Shown here: in pieces, positions 44,454 to 52,172 of the stretch | Layout: every line of letters starts with the position of its first letter | Position numbering within the stretch: the stretch's first letter is position 1 | Source of the DNA: Chloroflexota bacterium | GTDB taxonomy: Bacteria > Chloroflexota > Anaerolineae > Caldilineales > Caldilineaceae | DNA length: 64,000 nucleotides | NCBI GenBank assembly: GCA_003577005.1 | Contig: QEUW01000020.1 | Location: forward strand, 5,795-69,794 | Direction: 5' to 3' | Translations under genes and position numbers: made by a program | The notes under the pieces: model-generated | Told to the model about the DNA's origin: nothing | Database searches by the model: none | Seen by the model: only the letters and a program-made list of their open reading frames with translations

Positions 44454-44499
44454 TAGCCGCACGCTGGAGGAGATCGCGCCGGAGTGATGAGCAGGTTTA
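44452..44499 (+). pseudogene. Direct repeat, far copy: detached MFS C-terminal tail
   Basis: It encodes SSRTLEEIAPE-stop with no gene in front of it. It begins at the brnA stop and ends on the alaS stop codon (minus strand). It is 85% identical to the real MFS tail at 43758-43805. Confidence 0.82.
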
Positions 44500-46251
44500 G
44501 CGCAACACCGCCCGGATACGCCGGACACCGGCGCCCACTGCTTCTTCCTTTGTGATCTGAAAGCGTCCCAGTTCACCAGTCTGTTCAACGTGGGGGCCGC
44601 CGCAGATCTCTTTGCTAAAGTCGCCAATGGTGTAGACCTTGACTCGCTCACCGTACCGCTCCTCGAACAAGCCGATTGCGCCGCTCTCTCTGGCCTCATC
44701 CAGCGGCATCTCGGTCCATATTACGGGCAGGTTGCGCTGGATCTGCTCGTTGACCAGCGTTTCGACTGCGTGGATTTCCTCGTCGCTCGGTTTGGCTCCG
44801 TGAGCAAAATCAAAGCGCATCCGCTCGACGGTAATGTTGCTGCCCCGCTGCTCGACATGCGGACCAAGCACGCGCCGCAACGCCTCGTGCAGCAGGTGCG
44901 TGGCGGTGTGATAGCGGGTTGTTTCAGGCCGGCGCTCGGCCAGCCCGCCGCGGAAGCGCCCCGCCGCCCCCTGTTGGGATTGCGCCTGGTGCTCGGCGTA
45001 CGCTGTCTGAAAACCGGCCAGATCGACGGCCAATCCCTGCTGTTCGGCCAGCTCCTGGGTCAGTTCCGCCGGGAAGCCGTAGGTCTCGTAGAGGTGGAAG
45101 ACTTCCTCGCCCGCCAGGGTCGTTTGGCCCTCTTGCTGGCGCCGCTCGATGATCCTGGCGCACGCTCTCTCGCCGTGGGCCAGGGTGCGCTGAAAGCGGG
45201 TCTCTTCCTCATCCAGCGCGGCTGCAATCTGGTGGCGCTGCTGTTCGAGTTCCGGGTAAACGTCGGCGAACAGATCGACGACCGTGCCGGCCAAATCGGA
45301 CAGAAAATGGCCCGCAATGCCGATGGTGCGGCCATAGCGGATGGCGCGGCGGATCAGCCGGCGCGCCACATAGGGCTGGTCGACATTGCCAGGCCGGATG
45401 CCTTCGGCCAGCACAAAGGTCGCCGCCCGGATGTGGTCGGCAATGACTCGCACGGCAAAGGGCTGTGGTTCGTTCGCCAGCTCCCGGATCGACTCGACGA
45501 TGGGCGCAAAGAGGTCGGTCTCGTAGGGGGACGGCGCGCCTTGCAGGATCGCCAGCGCCCGGTCCAGCCCCAGGCCGGTATCGACCGCCTGCATTGGTAA
45601 GGGTGCAAGCCGTCCGTCCGCCTGTTGGTCGTATTGCATAAAGACGTTGTTCCAGACCTCCCAAAAGCGTTTTGAGTTGGTTGCCGGTGTCTCACTGGGC
45701 GGCCCATTGGGGTTCATGTCGTAGAAGATTTCCGTATCTGGCCCGCAGGGGCCGGTTGCGCCTACCGGCCCCCACCAGTTGTCCGCTTTGGGCAGAAAGA
45801 TGATCCGTTCCTTGGGAATGCCAAGTTCGCGCCAGACCTCGGCGGCCTCGTCGTCGCGCGGGGCGCTCTCATCACCCGCAAAACAGGTGACATACAGGCG
45901 GTCCGGCTCCAACCCCATGTGCTCGGTCAGAAAACGGTAGCTGAGTTGAATCGACTCCGCTTTCCAGTAGTCACCCAGCGACCAGTTGCCCAGCATCTCA
46001 AAAAAGGTCAGATGCACATCGTCGCCTACCTCGGCAATGTCGTTGGTGCGCAGACACTTCTGGCAATTGGCCAGCCGTCTACCGGCCGGGTGCGGCTCGC
46101 CCAGCAGAAAAGGGACCAGCGGGTGCATGCCCGCGGTCGTGAAGAGCGCGCTGGGGTCATGGTCGGGGATCAGCGGTGCGCTCCCGATGATCGCGTGGCC
46201 GTGCGCCTGGAAGTAGTCTAGGAATAGGCGGCGGAAGGTTTGTACATTCAT
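44497..46251 (-). CDS. alaS: Alanine-tRNA ligase, short form
   Basis: This 584-residue enzyme has the class II catalytic core (FLDYFQAHGHAIIGSAPLIP, FTTAGMHPLVPF, VGATGPCGPDTEIFYD). The editing domain retains zinc ligands HTATHLLH near residue 447 and CGGPH near 548. It ends at EEAVGAGVRRIRAVL and lacks the C-terminal DHHA1/C-Ala domain that most bacterial AlaRS (about 870 residues) carry. The ATG at 46251 is chosen because GAGGTGAT lies 8 nt upstream. Expression is governed by the T-box leader. Confidence 0.93.
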   Translation of the reverse strand: MNVQTFRRLFLDYFQAHGHAIIGSAPLIPDHDPSALFTTAGMHPLVPFLLGEPHPAGRRLANCQKCLRTNDIAEVGDDVHLTFFEMLGNWSLGDYWKAESIQLSYRFLTEHMGLEPDRLYVTCFAGDESAPRDDEAAEVWRELGIPKERIIFLPKADNWWGPVGATGPCGPDTEIFYDMNPNGPPSETPATNSKRFWEVWNNVFMQYDQQADGRLAPLPMQAVDTGLGLDRALAILQGAPSPYETDLFAPIVESIRELANEPQPFAVRVIADHIRAATFVLAEGIRPGNVDQPYVARRLIRRAIRYGRTIGIAGHFLSDLAGTVVDLFADVYPELEQQRHQIAAALDEEETRFQRTLAHGERACARIIERRQQEGQTTLAGEEVFHLYETYGFPAELTQELAEQQGLAVDLAGFQTAYAEHQAQSQQGAAGRFRGGLAERRPETTRYHTATHLLHEALRRVLGPHVEQRGSNITVERMRFDFAHGAKPSDEEIHAVETLVNEQIQRNLPVIWTEMPLDEARESGAIGLFEERYGERVKVYTIGDFSKEICGGPHVEQTGELGRFQITKEEAVGAGVRRIRAVLR

Positions 46252-46301
46252 AATCATCACCTCACAGAAATAGAAGCTATGCAGTTGGCTTGGCTCACTA
46301 G

Positions 46302-46334
46302 AGGTGCGACGCACTTTGGAAGTGCGTCGCACCT
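46302..46334. repeat. Perfect 15-bp inverted repeat, AGGTGCGACGCACTT family
   Basis: AGGTGCGACGCACTT and its exact complement are separated by TGG. It lies between the T-box terminator and the alaS ribosome site, so it is transcribed only when the T-box reads through. Confidence 0.88.
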
Positions 46335-46365
46335 GAGCAAGCACGTAACCCCTAAGAAAAACAAA

Positions 46366-46397
46366 ACCGCCCCTGAGCATCTTGCTCAAGGGCGGTG
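46366..46397 (-). terminator. T-box-controlled intrinsic terminator
   Basis: A GC-rich stem with an AGA loop followed by TTTGTTTTT (46365-46357). It competes with the antiterminator formed around the T-box sequence. Confidence 0.88.
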
Positions 46398-46460
46398 ATT
46401 TCCGCGGTACCACCTTGATTGAGGCCACAGGCCCCCACTCTATCGCCGCCACCGAACCTC

Positions 46461-46593
46461 AGAAGCTGTTGGAAAAGGTTTGGTGCGTTGCACGCGTAGC
46501 ATGCGATGCACCTGGGCCGTTGGGCACCCGTGAGGTAAAACGCACTTTTCAAGTGCATCGCACCAGTCTGGCGGCCCTTTTCAAACAGCTTCT
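46461..46593. repeat. Nested inverted repeat inside the T-box leader
   Basis: The outer arms AGAAGCTGTTGGAAAAGG (46461-46478) and CCTTTTCAAACAGCTTCT (46576-46593) pair with one mismatch. The inner arms TGGTGCGTTGCAC (46481-46493) and GTGCATCGCACCA (46553-46565) pair with one mismatch and match the AGGTGCG family. This block lies between Stem I and the T-box and is not a canonical T-box element. Confidence 0.75.
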
Positions 46594-46791
46594 CAATTGC
46601 CGGTGAGAGCGCATCCCGATTACGATGGATGAGACCGGCCTGCCTTATCCCACTGGGGCTTCGGCGGCAACTCGGGTGTGGCTTCCGTAGACGCCTGCTA
46701 ATCGAGCTTGCACTCTCCTCGACTCGCTGGATGCCCGGCGCACTACGTACTCTTCACCGTCAACGTTGTTGGCTTTATCGTTTGTAGCTAT

Positions 46792-46820
46792 AATCTAGCA
46801 TAGACCTTGCTTCGTGTCAA
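46792..46820 (-). promoter_or_regulatory. Promoter of the alaS T-box transcript
   Basis: On the minus strand, TTGACA (46820-46815), 17 nt, TAGATT (46797-46792). Confidence 0.65.
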
Positions 46821-46879
46821 TCATCCGGTCAACACAAAATTTGATTCTACCATTCCAGTTGCGCTGAGAGGGAGGCGTT

Positions 46880-47857
46880 ATGGAGTATCGTCCGTTTGGT
46901 CGCACCGGGTTGCAGGTGTCGGCGGTAGGGTTTGGCTGTTGGGAGCTGGGCGGCCAGTACGGCCACTACGACGAACAGGAGGTCATCGACGCCGTCCGCC
47001 GGGCGCTGGACTTGGGCGTCAACTGTTTCGACACGGCGGAGGGCTACGGCTTTGGCCGCTCGGAAGAGCTCCTGGCCCGTGCGCTCGGCCCGCGGCGCAA
47101 GGATGTGATCCTCGTCACCAAGTTTGGCATCTACCAGCAAGAGGGGAAGTGGAGCCGCGACAGCACCCGCGCCCAGGCGCTGGCCGCCATCGAGCGCAGC
47201 CTCAAGTTTCTCAACACCGACTATGTGGATGTCTATCTGATCCACTGGCCGGATCGCGCCACGCCCTTCGAGGAACCCATACGGGCGCTGGAAGAGATCG
47301 TACAGTCGGGCAAGGCGCGCTTTGTTGGGGTGTCAAACTTCAAGGCTGAAGAGATCGCCACCTGCATGGCAACGCGGCGGGTCGATGTGGGCCAGTACGG
47401 CTATCACCTCTTTGACCGGCGCATGGAACGTGATGTCTTCCCTTATTGTCTGGAACAGGGCATCGGCGTGATGGCCTATGGTTCGCTGGCGCACGGGTTG
47501 CTGACCGGGACCTTTACACCGCAAACCACCTTTGCCGAAAATGACTGGCGGCGCAATGGGCGAGCCTTTGGTCTCAGCCTCTTTACGCCGGAGAACTTCC
47601 CCAAAAACCTGGCCGTGGTCGAAGAACTGAAGACGCTGGCCGCCCGCCGGGACAAAACGGTGCTCGATCTGGCCTTGCGCTGGGTGCTCTCCAACCCGGT
47701 GGTGAGTGTGGCGCTGGTCGGCTTCCGCAAACCGGAGGAGGTCGATGGGATGGCCGGGGCGCTCGGCTGGTCGCTCAGCGCCGAGGAGCTGGCCGAGATC
47801 GATGCCATCTTTGCCAAACACGGTGTCGATCCAGCGCCACCGGTCTGGCTCGAATAG
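46880..47857 (+). CDS. Aldo/keto reductase
   Basis: This 325-residue NADPH-dependent AKR starts MEYRPFGRTGLQVSAVGFG. The tetrad is in context: Asp in CFDTAEGYG, Tyr in EGYGFG, Lys in ILVTKFGIY, His in YLIHWPD. GGGAGG precedes the ATG. It is not closely similar to the AKR at 28548-29528 (different loops), so it is not a recent duplicate. Substrate unknown. Confidence 0.9.
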   Translation: MEYRPFGRTGLQVSAVGFGCWELGGQYGHYDEQEVIDAVRRALDLGVNCFDTAEGYGFGRSEELLARALGPRRKDVILVTKFGIYQQEGKWSRDSTRAQALAAIERSLKFLNTDYVDVYLIHWPDRATPFEEPIRALEEIVQSGKARFVGVSNFKAEEIATCMATRRVDVGQYGYHLFDRRMERDVFPYCLEQGIGVMAYGSLAHGLLTGTFTPQTTFAENDWRRNGRAFGLSLFTPENFPKNLAVVEELKTLAARRDKTVLDLALRWVLSNPVVSVALVGFRKPEEVDGMAGALGWSLSAEELAEIDAIFAKHGVDPAPPVWLE

Positions 47858-47882
47858 CCGCGCCGCTGTTATAATGCGGTTG

Positions 47883-47944
47883 CTTTGAAAACCGGAATTT
47901 GCGAGCATTCTAGCCCTACAGATGACTCCGGTTTTCAAACAGAG
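47883..47944. repeat. Inverted repeat, CTTTGAAAAC family
   Basis: CTTTGAAAACCGGA (47883-47896) pairs with TCCGGTTTTCAAA (47927-47939). The right side ends CAGAG, as at 3701-3757. Confidence 0.75.
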
Positions 47945-47997
47945 CGAAAAATATAATGTGGCTCCCGCGTACCCCCGTTGTTGAAAGGAGTCTGCCC

Positions 47998-48324
47998 ATG
48001 CGCCGCTGGCTATACCGTCTCTATCTGCGCCTGGCGACAGTCAATATCCGGCTGGGACAACGCCTCTTTGCCTTTCGTCTGAGCCGCCGTAGGGCTGAAC
48101 TTGCAGGCGCCGACCTCAGCTACCTGGTGCTGTCGGGAACCAACCTGGCGGGCGCCGACCTGCGCGAGACCAACTTCCGCCGCGCCGACCTGAGCGGCGT
48201 CAACCTGAGTGGCGCAGATTTGAGCGGCGCCGACCTGACCGGCGCGCTGGTGAGCGAAGAACAACTTGCCACAGCAGAATCCTTATCCGGCACGATCTTG
48301 CCGGACGGGACGATTCATATTTAG
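47998..48324 (+). CDS. Pentapeptide repeat protein
   Basis: A 108-residue protein. After a basic N-terminus, residues ~33-85 contain about ten A(D/N)LSx repeats (AGADLSYLVLSGTNLAGADL, then RRADLSGVNLSGADLSGADL), the right-handed beta-helix of pentapeptide proteins. It is short, with a plain C-terminal cap (LSGTILPDGTIHI). AAAGGAG lies 8 nt before the ATG at 47998. Some family members mimic DNA, but nothing here shows that. Confidence 0.85.
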   Translation: MRRWLYRLYLRLATVNIRLGQRLFAFRLSRRRAELAGADLSYLVLSGTNLAGADLRETNFRRADLSGVNLSGADLSGADLTGALVSEEQLATAESLSGTILPDGTIHI

Positions 48325-48440
48325 GTGACAGGGTGACAGGATGACGAGCTGGCAGGATGACAGAAGGGTCCGAACATCTTACCATCTTATCACTTTATCA
48401 CCCTGTCACCCTATCACCTTGTCACCCTGCCATCCTGTCG
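48325..48440. repeat. Inverted repeat, GGTGACAGGGTGACAGG words
   Basis: The left arm (about 48326-48363) repeats GGTGACAGGGTGACAGGATG. The right arm (about 48399-48440) repeats CCCTGTCACCCTATCACC and ends CCATCCTGTCG. It occupies the gap before the creatininase-like gene. Confidence 0.85.
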
Positions 48441-48465
48441 CAACATCAACAGAGGAGAAACGACT

Positions 48466-49233
48466 GTGACCGTCCTACTTGCCGAGATGACGCGCGAACA
48501 GATCCGCCAGGCGGCGCCCAATGCCATTGCCGTGCTGCCCACCGCTTCGATTGAACAACATGGCCCCCATGCCCCAGTGATCACCGACACGTTGCTCTGT
48601 GGCACGGTAGCCCAACGCGCTGCCGAGGCCGCCGCCGGCCAGGTGCAGGTGCTCGTGGCGCCGGTGCTCTGTTATGGCAATTCGCACCACCACCGTCCCT
48701 TCCCCGGTGTGCTGTCGTTGAGCAGCCCCACCTATCTGGCCGCTGTGACCGAGATTTTGGAAGGGCTGATGCTGAGCGGTTTCCGCAAGCTCGTGGTGCT
48801 CAACGGGCACGGCGGCAACACCGACTCCAACAATGTCGTGGCGCTTGACTTTGTCCACCGGCTGGGACACGACGTGCTGGTCGCCGCCGGCGCCTATTGG
48901 GACATCGCCCGCCCTGCCATCGTGGAAAAGGGACTGATGGCCGGCAACATGATCCCCGGCCACGCCGGGCGCTTTGAAACGTCGATGGTGATGGCGATCC
49001 GCCCCGACCTGATCGACCAGGAGGCGCTGGCCCAGGTACAAGACCTGACCCAGGAGCGGGAAGGTCTATTCCGCCCCTTGAGCGGAGCGACGGTACAGCG
49101 CCACGGCGTCTGGGCCAAGAGCACCGGTTATACCGACAACCCGGCAGCCGCATCGGCTGAAGAGGGGCAGGCACTGCTGGAGGTAGTGGTCCAGCGCGTG
49201 GCGGAGTTTTTGGTGGCGTTCAGCCAGGCGTAA
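48466..49233 (+). CDS. Creatininase family amidohydrolase
   Basis: This 255-residue protein starts at a GTG with GAGGAG 8 nt upstream. Family motifs are clear: LPTASIEQHGPHAPVITDTL, YGNSHHHRPFPGVLSLS, VVLNGHGGNTDSNN, and GHAGRFETSMV. These provide the metal-binding Glu, His and Asp residues of creatininase/MftE-like enzymes. The family includes creatinine amidohydrolases, formamide hydrolases and cofactor-maturation peptidases, so the substrate is open. Confidence 0.88.
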   Translation: MTVLLAEMTREQIRQAAPNAIAVLPTASIEQHGPHAPVITDTLLCGTVAQRAAEAAAGQVQVLVAPVLCYGNSHHHRPFPGVLSLSSPTYLAAVTEILEGLMLSGFRKLVVLNGHGGNTDSNNVVALDFVHRLGHDVLVAAGAYWDIARPAIVEKGLMAGNMIPGHAGRFETSMVMAIRPDLIDQEALAQVQDLTQEREGLFRPLSGATVQRHGVWAKSTGYTDNPAAASAEEGQALLEVVVQRVAEFLVAFSQA

Positions 49234-49314
49234 GCCACAGATATGAAATTCGAGTGATTGACATTTCGTCCTAACCTGGGCTGTCAACTCAAAGTGGAAT
49301 TGTAGAGGGTTCTA

Positions 49315-49346
49315 AGGTGCGGCGTCCATTGGGGTGCGCCGCACCT
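49315..49346. repeat. Short inverted repeat, AGGTGCG family
   Basis: AGGTGCGGCG (49315-49324) pairs with CGCCGCACCT (49337-49346). Confidence 0.75.
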
Positions 49347-49361
49347 GTTTTAGATAGCCAT

Positions 49362-50813
49362 TCAATCGGAGTTAGAGTCGCCACACTCGGCTGGAACTCC
49401 ACACAGGCCGGTCGTCTTACACCAGAAGATCCGCGCACGGGTGAGCGAACAAGTAGTGGCGCGCCCAGCGCGCTCGTAGTTCTCATGCACTGCATCGGCA
49501 GCGTAACTGGCACCGCCGGCCACAGACTCGGCCACCCAGCGATAGCCACTGCCGGCCACATCTTTGGCGGATTCATAACTAGCTAGAACGTTATCAGTGA
49601 CGCTGCCAGCGCTCTGTATTGTCCATTCGTAGCCGTTCACCGCTACGTTTCTGGCCGATTGGAGACCACGCCCGGCCATGACGACAGCGCCGTTTGAAAC
49701 ATCCTTCACCAGCACCGTAACCCCCGGTGGTTGATAGGCCAGTTGTGACCAGAGCGAGCCATCAAAGAGTGCGGCTAACGCGGCCACCTCGAGCCGGCTG
49801 CTGGCTCCGAGTTCTGTGTTGAGTAGGGGCAGCGCAGCGTTGCCGCCCACTCGGACATAGGTTTGCCAGAAACTGTGACTAAACGGCACAAAGACTTCCA
49901 ACTCCACCTGGCTGTCCAGCACTGCTTCCGGCGCAATGCGAGCATTGGCTGTAGTGCGGAATAGAACACCATCATGGTCAAAACGCAATGAGCCGGCTGT
50001 CGCCACTGGTTGCGCCTCCCCACCCAACCAGTGGTTCAACAGCGCCGGAGCCAAGGTGATAGTGCTGTCGATCTGCAAATACGAATCGTTTGCCCGTGGC
50101 ACGATCTGGCCGTTCACTTGCAGATTGAGCGAACCTCTGAGCGGGCTAAAGGTATAAAGGCCAAGAATCTCAGGCATGGCCAGGGCAGCAAGGGCTGGCC
50201 CCCGCACCTGTAGATCACCCTTTACCCAGAAGAAAGGTTCGCTCAGATTGGCGATCAATGTAAGTTGTTGACTTCCTGCGCCGCCGGTGCGCACCTCACT
50301 CATACGCAGAAACAGGTAACGCCGGTCAGGCATAAGCAACGGGTGAAGCGCGGACAAATTGCGCCCCTGGTCGATGCCCAGGTCGGCAAACAGCTCAACG
50401 CCAAATACTGGCAGCGGAACGCGCCCCGTGCCTCGCAAGCGGAGAACTGTTCCGTCGGTTGCCAGCTCAGCCGCCAGATCAGCATCCAGCAGACGAAAAT
50501 CGCCAATAGGCAGACGCAAGATGAGGTCGTCGGAGATCGTCAGCCTGGAACCTTGTGGCAAGAACAGCACATTCTTTTGGAGCGTTTCCAGCAGGTAGGT
50601 TGCGCCCGCTCTGGCTATCCCCGGCAGCTGTGCGCCAGCGCCGGCCAGTGACAAGGTGCAGGTGCTGTCTGTACAATCAACGCCATACGTTCTACTATCA
50701 CTTATAGATGGGGAGCCGGCGCTAACAACGTTTGCCGCAGCAGCCGGGGGGACAGCCACCCCAAAGATCAAAATAAGAGAGAAGTAAAGACCAAGCTTAT
50801 AGAAAATGTACAT
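49362..50813 (-). CDS. Secreted beta-rich protein with repeated C-terminal helices
   Basis: This 483-residue protein has a cleavable signal (MYIFYKLGLYFSLILIFGVA, then AVPPAAAANV). Most of it is beta-rich with no family I recognise (DDLILRLPIGDFRLLDADLA, FSPLRGSLNLQVNGQIVP). Near the C-terminus two related units occur (VNGYEWTIQSAGSVTDNVLA and GSGYRWVAESVAGGASYAAD). The last 30 residues carry four cysteines (TTCSLTRARIFWCKTTGLCG, then VPAECG) and could be disulfide-linked outside the cell. GGAGG six nt before the ATG decides the start. Confidence 0.7.
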   Translation of the reverse strand: MYIFYKLGLYFSLILIFGVAVPPAAAANVVSAGSPSISDSRTYGVDCTDSTCTLSLAGAGAQLPGIARAGATYLLETLQKNVLFLPQGSRLTISDDLILRLPIGDFRLLDADLAAELATDGTVLRLRGTGRVPLPVFGVELFADLGIDQGRNLSALHPLLMPDRRYLFLRMSEVRTGGAGSQQLTLIANLSEPFFWVKGDLQVRGPALAALAMPEILGLYTFSPLRGSLNLQVNGQIVPRANDSYLQIDSTITLAPALLNHWLGGEAQPVATAGSLRFDHDGVLFRTTANARIAPEAVLDSQVELEVFVPFSHSFWQTYVRVGGNAALPLLNTELGASSRLEVAALAALFDGSLWSQLAYQPPGVTVLVKDVSNGAVVMAGRGLQSARNVAVNGYEWTIQSAGSVTDNVLASYESAKDVAGSGYRWVAESVAGGASYAADAVHENYERAGRATTCSLTRARIFWCKTTGLCGVPAECGDSNSD

Positions 50814-51121
50814 CTTCCACCTCCATGTTGAATACACATAGGCGACGATGGCAAACTGCACTTGGCTTCTGAGTCCACTGCTTTGGGCAAATTCCATTGT
50901 AGCCAGATAAACCACGCAGACAAAATCCAGTTGCAGCCAAGCTTGCCTAACCTTGGCATCCCTGGCTTCGAGTTAAGAAAATGCGTCGTTGCAGCCCACG
51001 CCAAAGTCGTGTATAATCTTTCCAGTCAAGCGCTACGGTTGTAGAGTCCGGATGACTGGCTTTCCCCTCGTTCGGCTCGGCCCCAATTCAACTCGCTGGA
51101 CAAGCGGAGGAACAACCAAAC
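50814..51121. other. Intergenic region with the ABC-operon promoter
   Basis: This divergent gap of 308 bp contains only the promoter at 50989-51017. No other structure was seen. Confidence 0.6.
50989..51017 (+). promoter_or_regulatory. Sigma-70 promoter of the peptide-type ABC operon
   Basis: TTGCAG (50989-50994), 17-nt spacer, TATAAT (51012-51017), giving a ~100-nt leader to the first gene. Confidence 0.75.
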
Positions 51122-52126
51122 ATGACGGTCGGCTATGTGTTGCGACGGCTAGGCGTGTTTCTGATCATTATCTGGATAGCCGCCACGGTCAACTTTCTCA
51201 TCCCGCGTCTGGCGCCGGCCAACCCCATCCGCGAGAAGCTGCTCCAGGCTGTCTCCTTTGGCGGCGCCGGCAAGACCGATATGGAGCAGCTCGTTGCCAC
51301 CTACGAAGAGAAATTTGGCCTCAACCAGCCGCTCTGGAAACAATATGTGCGCTATCTGAGCGACCTGGCCCGTTTTGACCTGGGCGTGTCGATTTCCAAC
51401 TTTCCCAACCGGGTGATCGACATCATCCTGCGGGCGTTGCCGTGGACGATTGGGCTGCTGCTGGTGGCGACGCTGGTAGCTTTTATCACCGGCACGTTGT
51501 TGGGTGCGCTGGCCGCCTGGCCCAAGACGCCGGTCGCAATCCACTTCCTGGCCGCCCCCATGATGACCTTGTCAGCGATCCCTTTCTATCTGTTGGGGCT
51601 GGTTCTACTCTATATCTTTGCCTTTTCGCTAGGCTGGTTTCCCTTGAGCGGGGGGTATACCGTGGGCGCCATCCCCCGTCTGACGTGGACTTTTGCCAAA
51701 GATGTCTTCGACCATTCGCTGCTGCCGGCGCTGACCATCGTGCTGGCCTCGCTTGGTTCGTGGGCCATTGGCATGAGGGGGATGATGATCTCCGGGCTGG
51801 GGGAAGATTATATTACCTTTGCCGAGGCCAAAGGACTGAAAGGGCGCGAGATCTTCTTCCGCTATGCGCTGCGCAACGCGCTGCTGCCGCAGACGACAGC
51901 GCTGGCGCTGTCGCTGGGGTACATCGTCTCTGGCGCAGTGCTGGTGGAGGTAGTCTTTGGCTATCCCGGTGTGGGGACGGTGCTCTACCAGGCGATCCGC
52001 GGCTTTGATTACTTTGTAATCTACGGGGTGGTGATCATGTTGATCCTCGCCATTGGTCTGGCGACGTTGATCATCGACCTGCTCTATCCGTTGCTCGACC
52101 CGAGAATCACCTATCAGGGGCGCTGA
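51122..52126 (+). CDS. ABC transporter permease (DppB/OppB family)
   Basis: This 334-residue protein has six helices. It starts YVLRRLGVFLIIIWIAATVN as in DppB. The EAA loop ITFAEAKGLKGREIFFRYAL contacts the ATPase. The C-terminus matches LVEVVFGYPGVGTVLYQAI. It is the first gene of a five-gene operon (two permeases, two ATPases, binding protein). The substrate may be a peptide, an oligosaccharide or another solute. Confidence 0.93.
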   Translation: MTVGYVLRRLGVFLIIIWIAATVNFLIPRLAPANPIREKLLQAVSFGGAGKTDMEQLVATYEEKFGLNQPLWKQYVRYLSDLARFDLGVSISNFPNRVIDIILRALPWTIGLLLVATLVAFITGTLLGALAAWPKTPVAIHFLAAPMMTLSAIPFYLLGLVLLYIFAFSLGWFPLSGGYTVGAIPRLTWTFAKDVFDHSLLPALTIVLASLGSWAIGMRGMMISGLGEDYITFAEAKGLKGREIFFRYALRNALLPQTTALALSLGYIVSGAVLVEVVFGYPGVGTVLYQAIRGFDYFVIYGVVIMLILAIGLATLIIDLLYPLLDPRITYQGR

Positions 52127-52172
52127 GCTGCCAACAAGATAGGTTAACCGAGAACGCCGTCCATTTTGCCTT

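Larger units (their letters stand above)
46356..46790 (-). promoter_or_regulatory. T-box riboswitch leader of alaS
   Basis: The T-box sequence AAGGTGGTACCGCG lies at 46416-46403 (minus strand). It is followed by the terminator stem ACCGCCC-TGAGCA / TGCTCA-GGGGCGGT (46397-46366) and TTTGTTTTT. The 5' part includes AGAGTACGTAG and GAGTCGAGGAGAG segments typical of Stem I, and a GAAGCC-A region that could hold a GCC alanine specifier. Uncharged tRNA-Ala should stabilise the antiterminator and allow alaS transcription. Stem I boundaries and the specifier are inferred by eye. Confidence 0.85.
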
